Shown piece by piece: positions 34,096 through 42,362 of a DNA stretch of 64,000 nt. Both the position numbers and the translations under genes were made by a program. The DNA is from an uncultured Clostridia bacterium (GTDB lineage: Bacteria > Bacillota > Clostridia > UBA1381). The notes under the pieces were generated by a model that saw nothing but the letters and a program-made list of their open reading frames with translations, had not been told where the DNA came from and searched no databases. Positions within the stretch are counted from its first letter, which is position 1; every line of letters starts with the position of its first letter. The stretch is from contig CAKSRS010000005.1 in assembly GCA_934487205.1 (NCBI GenBank), positions 1 through 64,000 of the forward strand. The letters are read 5' to 3'.

Positions 34096-35523
34096 TTACG
34101 CCTCCTTTGTTTTGCCAGTGTTGACAAGCGATTTTCCGCCGCATTTTGTGACGGATTCATAGTCTATGCCCAGTTCGCGCGATAATATCTCCGTGATATA
34201 CGGCATGCAAAATCCGCCCTGGCATCTGCCCATCTGCGCTCTTGTTCTGCGTTTTACGCCGTCCAGGTCCCGTGCACCCGGATTTGTATGTATCGCCTCG
34301 ATTATTTCGCCCTCGGTAACCGTTTCGCAGCGGCAGATAACTCTGCCGAAACTTTTGTTTTCCTTAATAATTCTGTTTTTCTCCTCAATACTTGCATCGC
34401 GGAAGTAGTGCGCGGGTTTTCGAATCGGATTATATTCGGCTTTCTCCTCCAAGTTCATATCTTCACGCAGCATATCCGCAACATATTCTGCAATAGCCGG
34501 CGATGCGGACAATCCCGGTGACTCAATTCCCGCGACATTTATAAACCCTTTTTTCGGCGAATTAATTATAAAATCGCCGCTGTCGCCGACCGCTCTTAAC
34601 CCGCAGAATGACGTTATGGACTTATTAAGCATAATTCCGTTCACGTTTTCCGCCGATTCCTTTATTATCTTCGCAAAACCTCCGGCTGTTGTCGCTTTAT
34701 CGTCCTTGTCCTCCATATCCACCGAAGTCGGCCCTAAAAGCAAGTTATTATCAACCGTAGGCGACACCAAAATGCCCTTGCCCATTTTGGACGGCGTGCG
34801 GAACACCGTGTGCGTCACAAGCGACCCGCATTCCTTGTCAAGAAGTATGTATTCGCCCTTTCTGGGGTGAATTTTAAAGGAGCCGTCACCCGCCATTTTT
34901 GCAATCTCGTCCGCAAACAATCCCGCGGCATTTATCACGAATCCGGTTTCTATTTTTTCATTTTCCGACGCAATTTCATATATTCCGTCTTTGCTTTCAA
35001 TCGACAATACCGGAAAGTTTAATTTTAACTCAACGCCGTTATCCATCGCATTCCCGATAGCGGCAACAGCCAGTTCGTACGGGCATATAATCGCACCCGT
35101 CGGCGCATACAGCGCGCAGATTGCGTCGTCGGAAATGTTCGGTTCCTTCCCGCGGAGCTCGTCTTTTTCCAAAATTTCCAGTCCCTTTACGCCGTTCCTG
35201 CAACCGCGTTCATATAATTCTTCAATAGTTTTTCTGTCGGCATCATCAAACCCGATTACAAGCGAGCCGTTATTTTTATACTTGACGCCGAGTTCCTTTG
35301 CCACGCGCGGCATCATTTGTGAACCTTTAACATTAAACCGCGCCTTAAGGCTACCCTCCTTTGCGTCAAATCCGGCATGCACAATTGCGGAATTTGCCTT
35401 TGTCGCTCCCATTGCAACGTCATTTTCCTTTTCAAGAACACAAATGCTGATATTATATTTTGCAAGCGTTCTGGCAATCATTCCGCCCGTAATTCCCGCA
35501 CCGATAATCGCAACATCGTACAT
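34096..35523 (-). CDS. GlpA-like FAD oxidoreductase with C-terminal BFD [2Fe-2S] domain
   Basis: 475 residues from ATG 35523; GGAGG is seven bases upstream, whereas the ATG two codons earlier is too close to it. The DAO-type FAD domain starts YDVAIIGAGITGGMIAR. The C-terminal 100 residues contain CRCETVTEGEI and CQGGFC, the four-Cys pattern of a BFD-like [2Fe-2S] domain. Proteins of this build are anaerobic glycerol-3-phosphate dehydrogenases or close relatives. It is the first gene of an operon with a GlpP-type attenuated leader, which supports the glycerol-3-phosphate assignment. Confidence 0.9.
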   Translation of the reverse strand: MYDVAIIGAGITGGMIARTLAKYNISICVLEKENDVAMGATKANSAIVHAGFDAKEGSLKARFNVKGSQMMPRVAKELGVKYKNNGSLVIGFDDADRKTIEELYERGCRNGVKGLEILEKDELRGKEPNISDDAICALYAPTGAIICPYELAVAAIGNAMDNGVELKLNFPVLSIESKDGIYEIASENEKIETGFVINAAGLFADEIAKMAGDGSFKIHPRKGEYILLDKECGSLVTHTVFRTPSKMGKGILVSPTVDNNLLLGPTSVDMEDKDDKATTAGGFAKIIKESAENVNGIMLNKSITSFCGLRAVGDSGDFIINSPKKGFINVAGIESPGLSASPAIAEYVADMLREDMNLEEKAEYNPIRKPAHYFRDASIEEKNRIIKENKSFGRVICRCETVTEGEIIEAIHTNPGARDLDGVKRRTRAQMGRCQGGFCMPYITEILSRELGIDYESVTKCGGKSLVNTGKTKEA

Positions 35524-35547
35524 TTTCATTCCTCCATTTTTAAACAT

Positions 35548-35600
35548 AAAAAAGACGCACCAAAAAAAGCATACAATCTATACTTTTATATGATACGTCT
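35548..35600 (-). terminator. Leader terminator of the glp operon (probable GlpP target)
   Basis: On the minus strand AGACGTATC (35592-35600) pairs with GGTGCGTCT (35553-35561) over 9 positions including two G-U, followed by six T residues. It lies between the promoter and the first gene, the placement expected for a GlpP-regulated terminator. Confidence 0.65.
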
Positions 35601-35621
35601 CAAAATCTCTATATCATTATA

Positions 35622-35650
35622 ATAGTATCATTTTTGTCCACTTTTGTCAA
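35622..35650 (-). promoter_or_regulatory. Promoter of the glp-type flavoenzyme operon
   Basis: Minus strand TTGACA (35645-35650, 6/6), 17-base spacer, TACTAT (35622-35627, 4/6). Confidence 0.6.
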
Positions 35651-35742
35651 TAAGTTTTTGGACAAATCTTACATTTTCCGTAATTAATTCCATTTTAGCA
35701 TATACTTACGATACTTATGCGGTAAATTTTATATACACAAAT

Positions 35743-36426
35743 CTATATAATTGCGGTTTCAAAATTTTTACATTCGGAAAAGCGGGCAAATACTTGTTCA
35801 GCATCGGTTACCAGCTTTTGAAGTTCAATTTCATCTTCAAAACAGTAAATAACAACCCAAACATCCTTAGTCTGTTCCGTAACCATAGCGCGTGTCGAAT
35901 CGGACATGGAACAACCGAAAATACCATTATCATCGGAAAGGACAAGCATATTTTCCAAGTCCAGAAAATCTTTGCCGATACCGGTATAGCCTTCGCCTTG
36001 TTCCGCTTTTCTTAAAACAATCGTGCCGCTTACCCTGTCAAGGTCATAAGAACCCACCGATAAACCCCTTTGAACCAAAATCAGATTATTAACATCAACA
36101 GCCGAGTTAATATGGTAAAGCTCATCGCCGCGGCGAACCCGACGCAGCAGTGCTCCCGATGAAACGCGGTATCTTCCCGGATTTCTGCCGAACGCTTTAT
36201 AAGCTGCGCGGCTCCCTCTGACGCCCGGGATTTCATTCCACTCCTTACCTTCAATCGAATTTCTTATACCGGGCAGTATTTCATTGTCCATGTATGTCCA
36301 AAATTGTTCATCGGATTTTTTGATATTCGCTCGAAAGCGCAGAACACCAAGCCTTATCTGCGGATATATTTCATAAATCCGCTTATCTGTTATAACCTTA
36401 TCCGTCAGTGCATCTTTGCCGCTCAT
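35743..36426 (-). CDS. B3/B4 (tRNA-editing-like) domain protein
   Basis: 227 residues. It matches the B3/4 domain of the phenylalanyl-tRNA synthetase beta subunit as a free-standing protein: RSAAYKAFGRNPGRYRVS-like segment (here GSRAAYKAFGRNPGRYRVSS), NSAVDVNNLILVQRGLSVGSYD and a DDNGIFGCSMSDSTRA stretch. Such proteins are thought to hydrolyse misacylated tRNAs or free aminoacyl compounds. The ribosome site (ACGGATG) is weak. It diverges from the sugar isomerase gene across a 210-base region containing tandem repeats. Confidence 0.85.
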   Translation of the reverse strand: MSGKDALTDKVITDKRIYEIYPQIRLGVLRFRANIKKSDEQFWTYMDNEILPGIRNSIEGKEWNEIPGVRGSRAAYKAFGRNPGRYRVSSGALLRRVRRGDELYHINSAVDVNNLILVQRGLSVGSYDLDRVSGTIVLRKAEQGEGYTGIGKDFLDLENMLVLSDDNGIFGCSMSDSTRAMVTEQTKDVWVVIYCFEDEIELQKLVTDAEQVFARFSECKNFETAII

Positions 36427-36530
36427 TTATTATTACATCCGTAAAATCCCAATTTAGGCGTCGAAAAAATCCCCGCATGCTTATTATAATACAATCTTTA
36501 AAACCATTCAATGCATTCTTCCCTCTGCAT

Positions 36531-36566
36531 TAATACAGCAAAATTGTGCTATAATACAGCAAAATC
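36531..36566. repeat. Tandem 14-base operator-like repeats
   Basis: TAATACAGCAAAAT occurs at 36531-36544 and again at 36552-36565, exactly 21 bases (two helical turns) apart, just upstream of the -35 element at 36571. This is the geometry of a two-site regulator. Confidence 0.5.
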
Positions 36567-36570
36567 ATTA

Positions 36571-36599
36571 TTGTCCCACCGCGGAATATCATATATAAT
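36571..36599 (+). promoter_or_regulatory. Promoter of the isomerase-dehydrogenase pair
   Basis: TTGTCC (36571-36576, 4/6), 17-base spacer, TATAAT (36594-36599, 6/6); the weak -35 beside repeats suggests activator dependence. Confidence 0.6.
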
Positions 36600-36636
36600 A
36601 AAGGTACAGAATTAAGACGTTAAGGAGGAATTTATT

Positions 36637-37452
36637 ATGAAAATCGGCGTACTGATTAATCTTGACACGAACGATTTTGAGAACAAATTTAAACAAGTAC
36701 ATGATTTCGGGCTTTCATCATGTCAGCTCTGCTGCTGGAACCATGAACTGATGACGGAGCAGAATGCGGAAAAGGTAAAGGAATACCGAAAAAAATACGG
36801 CGTGGAAATTTCCACGTTCTGGTGCGGGTGGAGCGGACCTTCCATATGGAATTTTTACGACGGCCCAATTACTCTTGGACTTGTGCCCGCCGCATACAGA
36901 TTTAAAAGAGTTGAGGAGCTTAAGCACGGCTCGGACTTTGCGAAAATGATTGAGGTTGAAAATATAGCCACGCATGCCGGATTTATGCCGGAAAATCCCG
37001 TAAGCACCGAATACAGCGAAACAATCGCCGCGCTGAAAAATGTTGCCGAATACGCAAAGAAAAACGGGCAGTACTTCCTTTTTGAAACCGGGCAGGAGAC
37101 GCCCGTAACGCTGCGCCGCGCAATTGAAGATATTGGCACGGGAAATCTCGGCATTAATCTTGACCCGGCAAATCTCATTTGTTACGGCAAAGCGAATCCT
37201 GTTGACGCGCTTGATGTTTTCGGTGAGTATGTACGCGATGTGCATGCAAAAGACGCTTGCTACCCGACAGACGGACACAATCTCGGTGAGGAAAAACCTC
37301 TCGGACAGGGCAAGGTTAATTTCCCGAAATTTATTGCGCGGCTGAAGGAAATCAGCTATGACGGCCCCCTCACAATCGAACGCGAAATCGAGGGCGAACA
37401 GCAGATAAAGGATATCAGATTGGCTGTGGAATTGTTAGGAGGATTAATATGA
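36637..37452 (+). CDS. Sugar phosphate isomerase/epimerase (xylose-isomerase-like TIM barrel)
   Basis: 271 residues, ATG 36637 after AAGGAGG. AP-endonuclease-2/IolE-type TIM barrel with metal-site motifs: ATHAGF, FETGQE (Glu ligand), INLDPANLI (Asp), VRDVHAKD (His) and IEREIEGEQQ (Glu). It overlaps the following dehydrogenase by 4 bases. Such pairs isomerise and oxidise keto- or inositol-type sugars; the actual substrate cannot be read from the sequence. Confidence 0.9.
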   Translation: MKIGVLINLDTNDFENKFKQVHDFGLSSCQLCCWNHELMTEQNAEKVKEYRKKYGVEISTFWCGWSGPSIWNFYDGPITLGLVPAAYRFKRVEELKHGSDFAKMIEVENIATHAGFMPENPVSTEYSETIAALKNVAEYAKKNGQYFLFETGQETPVTLRRAIEDIGTGNLGINLDPANLICYGKANPVDALDVFGEYVRDVHAKDACYPTDGHNLGEEKPLGQGKVNFPKFIARLKEISYDGPLTIEREIEGEQQIKDIRLAVELLGGLI

Positions 37453-38417
37453 CGAAAGTTGCACTGATAGGAATAGGCGGCATGGGATTTGTGCATTATA
37501 ACTGCTACAAAAACATTGAAAATGCAGAACTTACGGCAGTATGCGATGTGCGCACCGACATGGCGAAAGAAAAAGTAAATAACGAAAACATACATATTTA
37601 CGGCGACATTGACGAACTTTTGGCAAATGAGCAGGTAGATATAATTGATATCTGCACGCCGAGTTACATGCACCGCGAAATGAGTATCAAGGCTTTGGAA
37701 CACGGTTTTAACGTACTTTGCGAAAAACCCATGAGCCTTAACACCAACGACACCGCGGCAATAATAAATGCAGCGGAAAAATCGGGCAAGCTTTTCATGA
37801 CGGCGCATGTTCTGCGGTTTATGATGCCGTATGTATATCTGAAACAAATTGTTGACGGCGGAAGTCTCGGCAAGCTCTTGCGCCTGGATATGAAACGCAT
37901 ATCGGAAATACCGCGTTGGAGCTGGGAAAACTGGATGCTCAACACCGCAAAGAGCGGCGGAACACCGATTGACCTCGCTATACACGATATTGATTTTATC
38001 CGCTATCAATTCGGCGAGCCAAAAGCGGTAAGCGGCGCATATCACAAGTTAAAAAATGACAATGATTTCATAATTGCAGAATTTGTGTATGACGATTTTA
38101 TCGTTTCATCGGAGGCAGGCTGGTACAATTATGCAATTCCGTTTGCATCAAGCTATAAGGCAGTTTTCCAAAACGGTGTTGTTGAATTTAACGGTGACAA
38201 AATCTTTAAAAACGGCGTGGAAGTTAATTTAAACACAGACAACATGGCAGAGGATACGGGAATAAACATCTCAAATGTCGACGGATATTCCGAAGAAATA
38301 AAATATTTTATAAGCTGCGTCGAAAAAGGTGAAAAGCCTTGCCGTGTTACGCCGCAAAGCTCACAGGAAAGCATAAAACTGGTTGAGCGTTTCATGAAAA
38401 ATGCCGAAATAATATGA
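37449..38417 (+). CDS. Gfo/Idh/MocA family oxidoreductase
   Basis: 322 residues. NAD(P)-binding GIGGMGFVH at the N-terminus, the family CEKPMSLN motif with the Lys that shapes the active site (about residues 92-99), and a catalytic His region TPIDLAIHDIDFIRY. It is translationally coupled to the isomerase (ATGA overlap). It probably oxidises a sugar or cyclitol whose keto form is the isomerase substrate. A rho-independent terminator follows. Confidence 0.93.
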   Translation: MTKVALIGIGGMGFVHYNCYKNIENAELTAVCDVRTDMAKEKVNNENIHIYGDIDELLANEQVDIIDICTPSYMHREMSIKALEHGFNVLCEKPMSLNTNDTAAIINAAEKSGKLFMTAHVLRFMMPYVYLKQIVDGGSLGKLLRLDMKRISEIPRWSWENWMLNTAKSGGTPIDLAIHDIDFIRYQFGEPKAVSGAYHKLKNDNDFIIAEFVYDDFIVSSEAGWYNYAIPFASSYKAVFQNGVVEFNGDKIFKNGVEVNLNTDNMAEDTGINISNVDGYSEEIKYFISCVEKGEKPCRVTPQSSQESIKLVERFMKNAEII

Positions 38418-38420
38418 CAT

Positions 38421-38464
38421 AAAAAAAGCTGTAAAAATTTTTTTTAATTTTTTGCAGCTTTTTT
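38421..38464 (+). terminator. Terminator of the isomerase-dehydrogenase transcript
   Basis: AAAAAAGCTG (38422-38431) pairs with CAGCTTTTTT (38455-38464), with additional A/T pairing inside the loop. Confidence 0.75.
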
Positions 38465-38522
38465 GCATGTTGAAAAGTATTACAGATGAGGGGACAAAAT
38501 AATACATAGAGGAGAGATAACT

Positions 38523-39470
38523 ATGAAGAAAATTTTAAGTTTAGCTATTGCTTGTGCATTATCGGTCGGTACTGCTGCCTTTGCAAACGGTGCATTCCCT
38601 GAGGCAGACTATCTCGTAGAGAAAGGATATCTTTTCGGTACGGGGAACGGTCTTGAAACAGAGAGAAACGCCACCAATGCAGAGGCGCTCACAATGCTTT
38701 ACCGCATATCGGGCAAGGAAATCCCGCAGACGGTTGCAAAAGGCGCAGCGCACTGGGCAGACGCAATCATCGAGGACGCAAAGGAAAACGGTTACATAAG
38801 TTCAAACGATGCGCTGCCCGTCATAAACGGAACCCTTTCGGTTGACGGCGATGAACTTCTTATAAAAGACGTGGAAGGAACCACATATTCACTTAAGGAC
38901 AGCAACACAATCGCATTTGTCGGAAATAACACGGGCGTTGCACTGTCGGAAGTCCGCAAAGATTTGGATGGAAAACTTGCAACAGCGGTTATTTCGCCGG
39001 TTATGACAAATAGTCTGCCGCCGCAAACAAACGCATACTACATTCTTGCAGAAGATGACGGACATATCCCGACATATTTTGAAGTCGGCGAAGTAACGCA
39101 TGACGGTTCTAAAGTCGAAGCAGTCAGCGCTGACGGAAATTACCGCATTTCTGTTGACGAAATGACAAACGTAAGTCCATATTTCACAAAGAACATCGTT
39201 AAAGCCATTGATTTGCAAAAGGGCGATAAAATCCTTGTTTACAGCGACATCGCAACATTGAGCATACCCGCACTTCTGCAGCCGCAAAAGCTTACGCTTT
39301 TGAGTCAGGCGCAGACATTCGACCCCGACGCAGACATTGACGCGGAAGATTTTGAAGATATGGCAGTAAAAATTCTGCCGGACACTTCCGAATCAAAGCC
39401 TGTATTCACGGGTGAACGGGTATCGCGCGCGGATATGATTAAATTCTGCTATGCGCAGCTTACAAAATAA
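38523..39470 (+). CDS. Secreted protein with SLH-like N-terminal region
   Basis: 315 residues, ATG 38523 after AGAGGAGAG. A signal peptide (MKKILSLAIACALSVGTAAFA) is followed by one degenerate S-layer-homology-like unit (EADYLVEKGYLFGTGNG, NATNAEALTMLYRISG). The remainder is beta-rich without recognised motifs. A second partial SLH-like signature (RVSRADMIKFCYAQL) closes the protein. It is probably exported and wall-associated. Function unknown; similar proteins are abundant in Clostridia with polysaccharide-rich lifestyles. Confidence 0.75.
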   Translation: MKKILSLAIACALSVGTAAFANGAFPEADYLVEKGYLFGTGNGLETERNATNAEALTMLYRISGKEIPQTVAKGAAHWADAIIEDAKENGYISSNDALPVINGTLSVDGDELLIKDVEGTTYSLKDSNTIAFVGNNTGVALSEVRKDLDGKLATAVISPVMTNSLPPQTNAYYILAEDDGHIPTYFEVGEVTHDGSKVEAVSADGNYRISVDEMTNVSPYFTKNIVKAIDLQKGDKILVYSDIATLSIPALLQPQKLTLLSQAQTFDPDADIDAEDFEDMAVKILPDTSESKPVFTGERVSRADMIKFCYAQLTK

Positions 39471-39490
39471 CAGGATTAAATTCCGGTTGA

Positions 39491-40202
39491 ATCAAGTAGG
39501 GCGAATTTAATCGCCCTCTCACACCACCGTACGCCCCGTTCGGCATACGGCGGTTCAACTCAAAATTAAATATGTGCTACCTTTTGATAGTAGTCTGAAA
39601 TACTGATTAAGCCTCGCTTGGTCAGTATTTCTTTTGATATTGCTCTTTTGACAACTGATTTTGTTGCTACAAATTGATAGTGGTCTCCCCAGTTTGCAAC
39701 TTTGTGGGCTATCCACTTTTCAACTCCGAATTTTAAGAGTCCCCACTCTCTTTTCTTGGCAGTTTTCCACTGTTTCCAAATTATCACTCTTATCATCGTT
39801 CTCAGATGTTCATCAATGCTGTTTAGTTTGCTTTTCATTGAGCCTATGCGGAAATAATTTATCCACCCTCTTGTTACCTCGTTAATCTTCTTAATTCGGT
39901 AAGTGAGGTCTATGCTCCAATTTCTTTTACATAATGCCTTGATTTTCCTTTTAAAATTCATTACAGAGTCCTGATGTGGTCTTGCTTTCCATCCATCTTT
40001 ATTTTTCCAAAAGCCAAAGCCAAGATATTTAAGTTTACTCGGCGGCGTTATCTTTGTTTTTGTTGCATTTACCTTTAAGCCGAGTTTCCTTTCTTCTTCT
40101 CTCCTACACCTCACGGTGTGAAACTTGCAAGTTGCTTTAGAGTTCGTCGGTAACTACGCCTCGGTGGACTTTCACCACAGAGCATTGATATGCCCGTCAT
40201 AC
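39491..40202 (-). mobile_element. Internally deleted group II intron
   Basis: On the minus strand the 5' part (from about 40202) has intron domain I features: GGGCATATC, GGTGAAAGTCCACC and GCAACTTGCAAG. It then jumps directly to the C-terminal part of the intron-encoded protein. Downstream follow domain V (GAACCGCCGTAT paired with GTACGGTGGTG, about 39515-39556) and domain VI ending CCTACTTGAT at about 39491. Full introns of this kind are around 2-2.5 kb; this copy is about 0.7 kb. It sits directly behind the two argF terminator hairpins, the preferred target of bacterial class C introns. Boundaries are estimates. Confidence 0.75.
39566..40114 (-). pseudogene. Group II intron reverse transcriptase/maturase, 5'-truncated
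   Basis: About 180 residues corresponding only to the C-terminal part of the intron-encoded protein: the end of the RT thumb (LKVNATKTKITPPSKLKYLGFGF) and the maturase GIIM domain (RGWINYFRIGSM). The palm with the YADD active site is missing, so the protein cannot be active. The frame opens with a GTG inside domain I sequence, showing a deletion rather than an alternative start. Confidence 0.88.
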
Positions 40203-40204
40203 CC

Positions 40205-40283
40205 AAAAGAGACGGGGGCAAAATAATTTTGCCCCTGCCTCGTCTTTTTAAGCAAAAACTGCGGCAAAATTGCCACAGTTTTT
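40205..40283 (-). terminator. Two tandem terminators of the arg operon
   Basis: First hairpin 40254-40283 (AAAAACTG-T-GGCA paired with TGCC-G-CAGTTTTT) just after the argF stop. Second hairpin about 40207-40246 with a perfect GGGGCAAAA/TTTTGCCCC core flanked by AGACG/CGTCT and followed by CTTTT. The intron remnant begins only a few bases further on. Confidence 0.8.
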
Positions 40284-40287
40284 ATTA

Positions 40288-41193
40288 TCAGTCTTTCATT
40301 AATTTTACCATAACCGCCTTTTGCGCATGCAGACGGTTTTCCGCCTCATCGAAAATTTCATCGGCGTGCTTTTCAAATGTTTCCGCCGTGATTTCCTCGC
40401 CGCGGTGTGCCGGCAGACAATGCAGAACCATCGCATCCTCATTTGCAAGAGCCATAAACTCCTCATTTACCTGATATCCGGCAAAAATCTTCTTTCTTTT
40501 TTCTGCCTCGGATTCCTGTCCCATCGATGCCCATACATCGGTATATACCACGTCCGCGCCGCTTACGGCAGCCTTAATGTCTCTTGTGCAAAGGAATTCA
40601 CCGTTTTCCGCCGCCCACTTCATTATATCCGCATCGGGCTTGTTGGTATCGGGGCAGGCAATCGCAACACTCATTCCGCATTTGATACAGCCGACAATAA
40701 GCGAATTTGCCATGTTATTTCCGTCCCCTATAAAGCACAGTTTTAAGCCCTTTAAAATCTTTTTATGCTCACGGATTGTCAGTAAATCCGCAAGAACCTG
40801 GCACGGGTGCGCATAATCGGTAAGTCCGTTGATAATCGGAATACTTCCGTATTTTGCCAAATCTTCAACTTCCTTTTGCGCAAAAGTTCTTATCATAATT
40901 CCGTCAAGGAAACGTGAAAGAACCCGCGCCGTGTCCTCAACCGGCTCACCTCTGCCGATTTGCAGATCGTTTGAGCTTAAAAACAGCGGATTTCCGCCCA
41001 GTTCGTACATGCCAACTTCAAACGACACCCTCGTTCTTGTTGATGATTTTTCGAAAATCATACCCAAAGATTTGCCCGCAAGCAGTTTATGTTCAATCCC
41101 GTTCTTCTTTTCGTATTTCAGCTGGTCTGCAAGATTTAACAGCTCCACAATTTCTTCGCTTGTCAAATCCGACAACTTTAACAAATGTTTCAT
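40288..41193 (-). CDS. argF: Ornithine carbamoyltransferase
   Basis: 301 residues. Carbamoyl phosphate site STRTR (residues 51-55), HPCQ near residue 130, SMGQE and the HCLPAHRGEE motif that distinguishes OTC from aspartate carbamoyltransferase. It converts ornithine and carbamoyl phosphate to citrulline. It is the last gene of argCJBDF, overlapping argD by 4 bases. The assignment to biosynthesis rather than arginine catabolism follows from the operon. Confidence 0.97.
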   Translation of the reverse strand: MKHLLKLSDLTSEEIVELLNLADQLKYEKKNGIEHKLLAGKSLGMIFEKSSTRTRVSFEVGMYELGGNPLFLSSNDLQIGRGEPVEDTARVLSRFLDGIMIRTFAQKEVEDLAKYGSIPIINGLTDYAHPCQVLADLLTIREHKKILKGLKLCFIGDGNNMANSLIVGCIKCGMSVAIACPDTNKPDADIMKWAAENGEFLCTRDIKAAVSGADVVYTDVWASMGQESEAEKRKKIFAGYQVNEEFMALANEDAMVLHCLPAHRGEEITAETFEKHADEIFDEAENRLHAQKAVMVKLMKD

Positions 41194-42344
41194 TTTTCAA
41201 TTACTCCCTTCAAAATTTCAAGTCCGCGGTTTATTTCATCATACGTTATATTCAGCGGCGGCACAATTCGCAGTCTCGTTTTCGCCGTTAAAATCAAAAG
41301 TCCGCATACGACACATTCCGCGGCTGTTTCCGCCGCGTTTTTCTCGATTTCCGCACCGAGCATAAGTCCTTTTCCGCTGACAGATTTCACGCCGTTTATT
41401 TTTTCAAGCGCCGATTTGATATACTCGCCCTTTTCGCTCACTTCCGCCAAAAATCCGTCCGTTAAGCGTTCCATATTACTGACGGCGGCAGCCGCGCAAA
41501 CGGGATTTGCGCCGAAAGTCGAACCGTGCATACCCCGTCCGAGAGTGTCCTGCACGCGCTCGCCGAGCAGCGTCGCGCCCATAGGCAGTCCGCCGGCAAG
41601 CCCCTTCGCCGTTGAAACGATATCCGGCGTCAAGCCGAAATTCATATATGAATACAGCTTGCCCGTACGCCCGTTGCCCGTTTGTACCTCGTCAATCACA
41701 AGCAAAATATCGCGCTCCGACGTTACCTTTTCAACCGCCGACAAAAATTCGTCCGGCAGTACATTGACGCCGCCTTCCCCCTGGATTGTCTCAATCATCA
41801 CCGCGCAAACGCTGTCATCAACCGCGTTATAAAGTGCCGCGGCTGTCGGCGGAATATACTTAAATCCTTCGGTAAAAGGCGTAAAATATTTATGAAACAC
41901 GTCCTGCCCCGTTGCGGCAAGCGTTGTCACCGTGCGCCCGTGAAAGCTGTTTTCAAGCGTTATTATCACATTTTTCCCGGGATCTTTATCCGTTCCGAAT
42001 TTTCGCGCAGTTTTTATTGCGCACTCATTCGCCTCCGCACCGGAATTGGAAAAAAACACCTTCTTCATGCCCGTCCTTCGGCACAAAATTTCCGCCAAGT
42101 GCGCCCCGTTTTCGTTGTAATACAAATTTGACGTATGCTGGATTTTATCAAGCTGCGCAATCACCGCCGCCTTCCATACATCGTCCGCCGCACCGAAAGT
42201 GTTTACGGCAATCCCGCTGCCGAAATCTATGTAACTCTTGCCGTCCTCATCATACAGCGTACTGCCTTTGCCGCTTTTTAGCGCTACATCAAACCTCGCA
42301 TATGTGCCGGCAACATACTTTTCATCAAGTTCTTTTGTCGTCAT
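41190..42344 (-). CDS. argD: Acetylornithine aminotransferase
   Basis: 384 residues, class III PLP aminotransferase. Motifs: YIDFGSGIAVNTFG at the N-terminus, FFSNSGAEANECAIK, ENSFHGRT, the cofactor Asp in LLVIDEVQTGNGRTG, and the Schiff-base Lys in TAKGLAGGLPMG. It transaminates N-acetylglutamate semialdehyde to N-acetylornithine. It overlaps argF and follows argB by 18 bases. Confidence 0.96.
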   Translation of the reverse strand: MTTKELDEKYVAGTYARFDVALKSGKGSTLYDEDGKSYIDFGSGIAVNTFGAADDVWKAAVIAQLDKIQHTSNLYYNENGAHLAEILCRRTGMKKVFFSNSGAEANECAIKTARKFGTDKDPGKNVIITLENSFHGRTVTTLAATGQDVFHKYFTPFTEGFKYIPPTAAALYNAVDDSVCAVMIETIQGEGGVNVLPDEFLSAVEKVTSERDILLVIDEVQTGNGRTGKLYSYMNFGLTPDIVSTAKGLAGGLPMGATLLGERVQDTLGRGMHGSTFGANPVCAAAAVSNMERLTDGFLAEVSEKGEYIKSALEKINGVKSVSGKGLMLGAEIEKNAAETAAECVVCGLLILTAKTRLRIVPPLNITYDEINRGLEILKGVIEK

Positions 42345-42362
42345 GGAACTTCCCTTCCTTCA

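Noticed and set aside
37356..38045. 229-residue minus-strand frame opposite the Gfo/Idh/MocA gene
   Set aside because: Shadow of a clearly recognised dehydrogenase.
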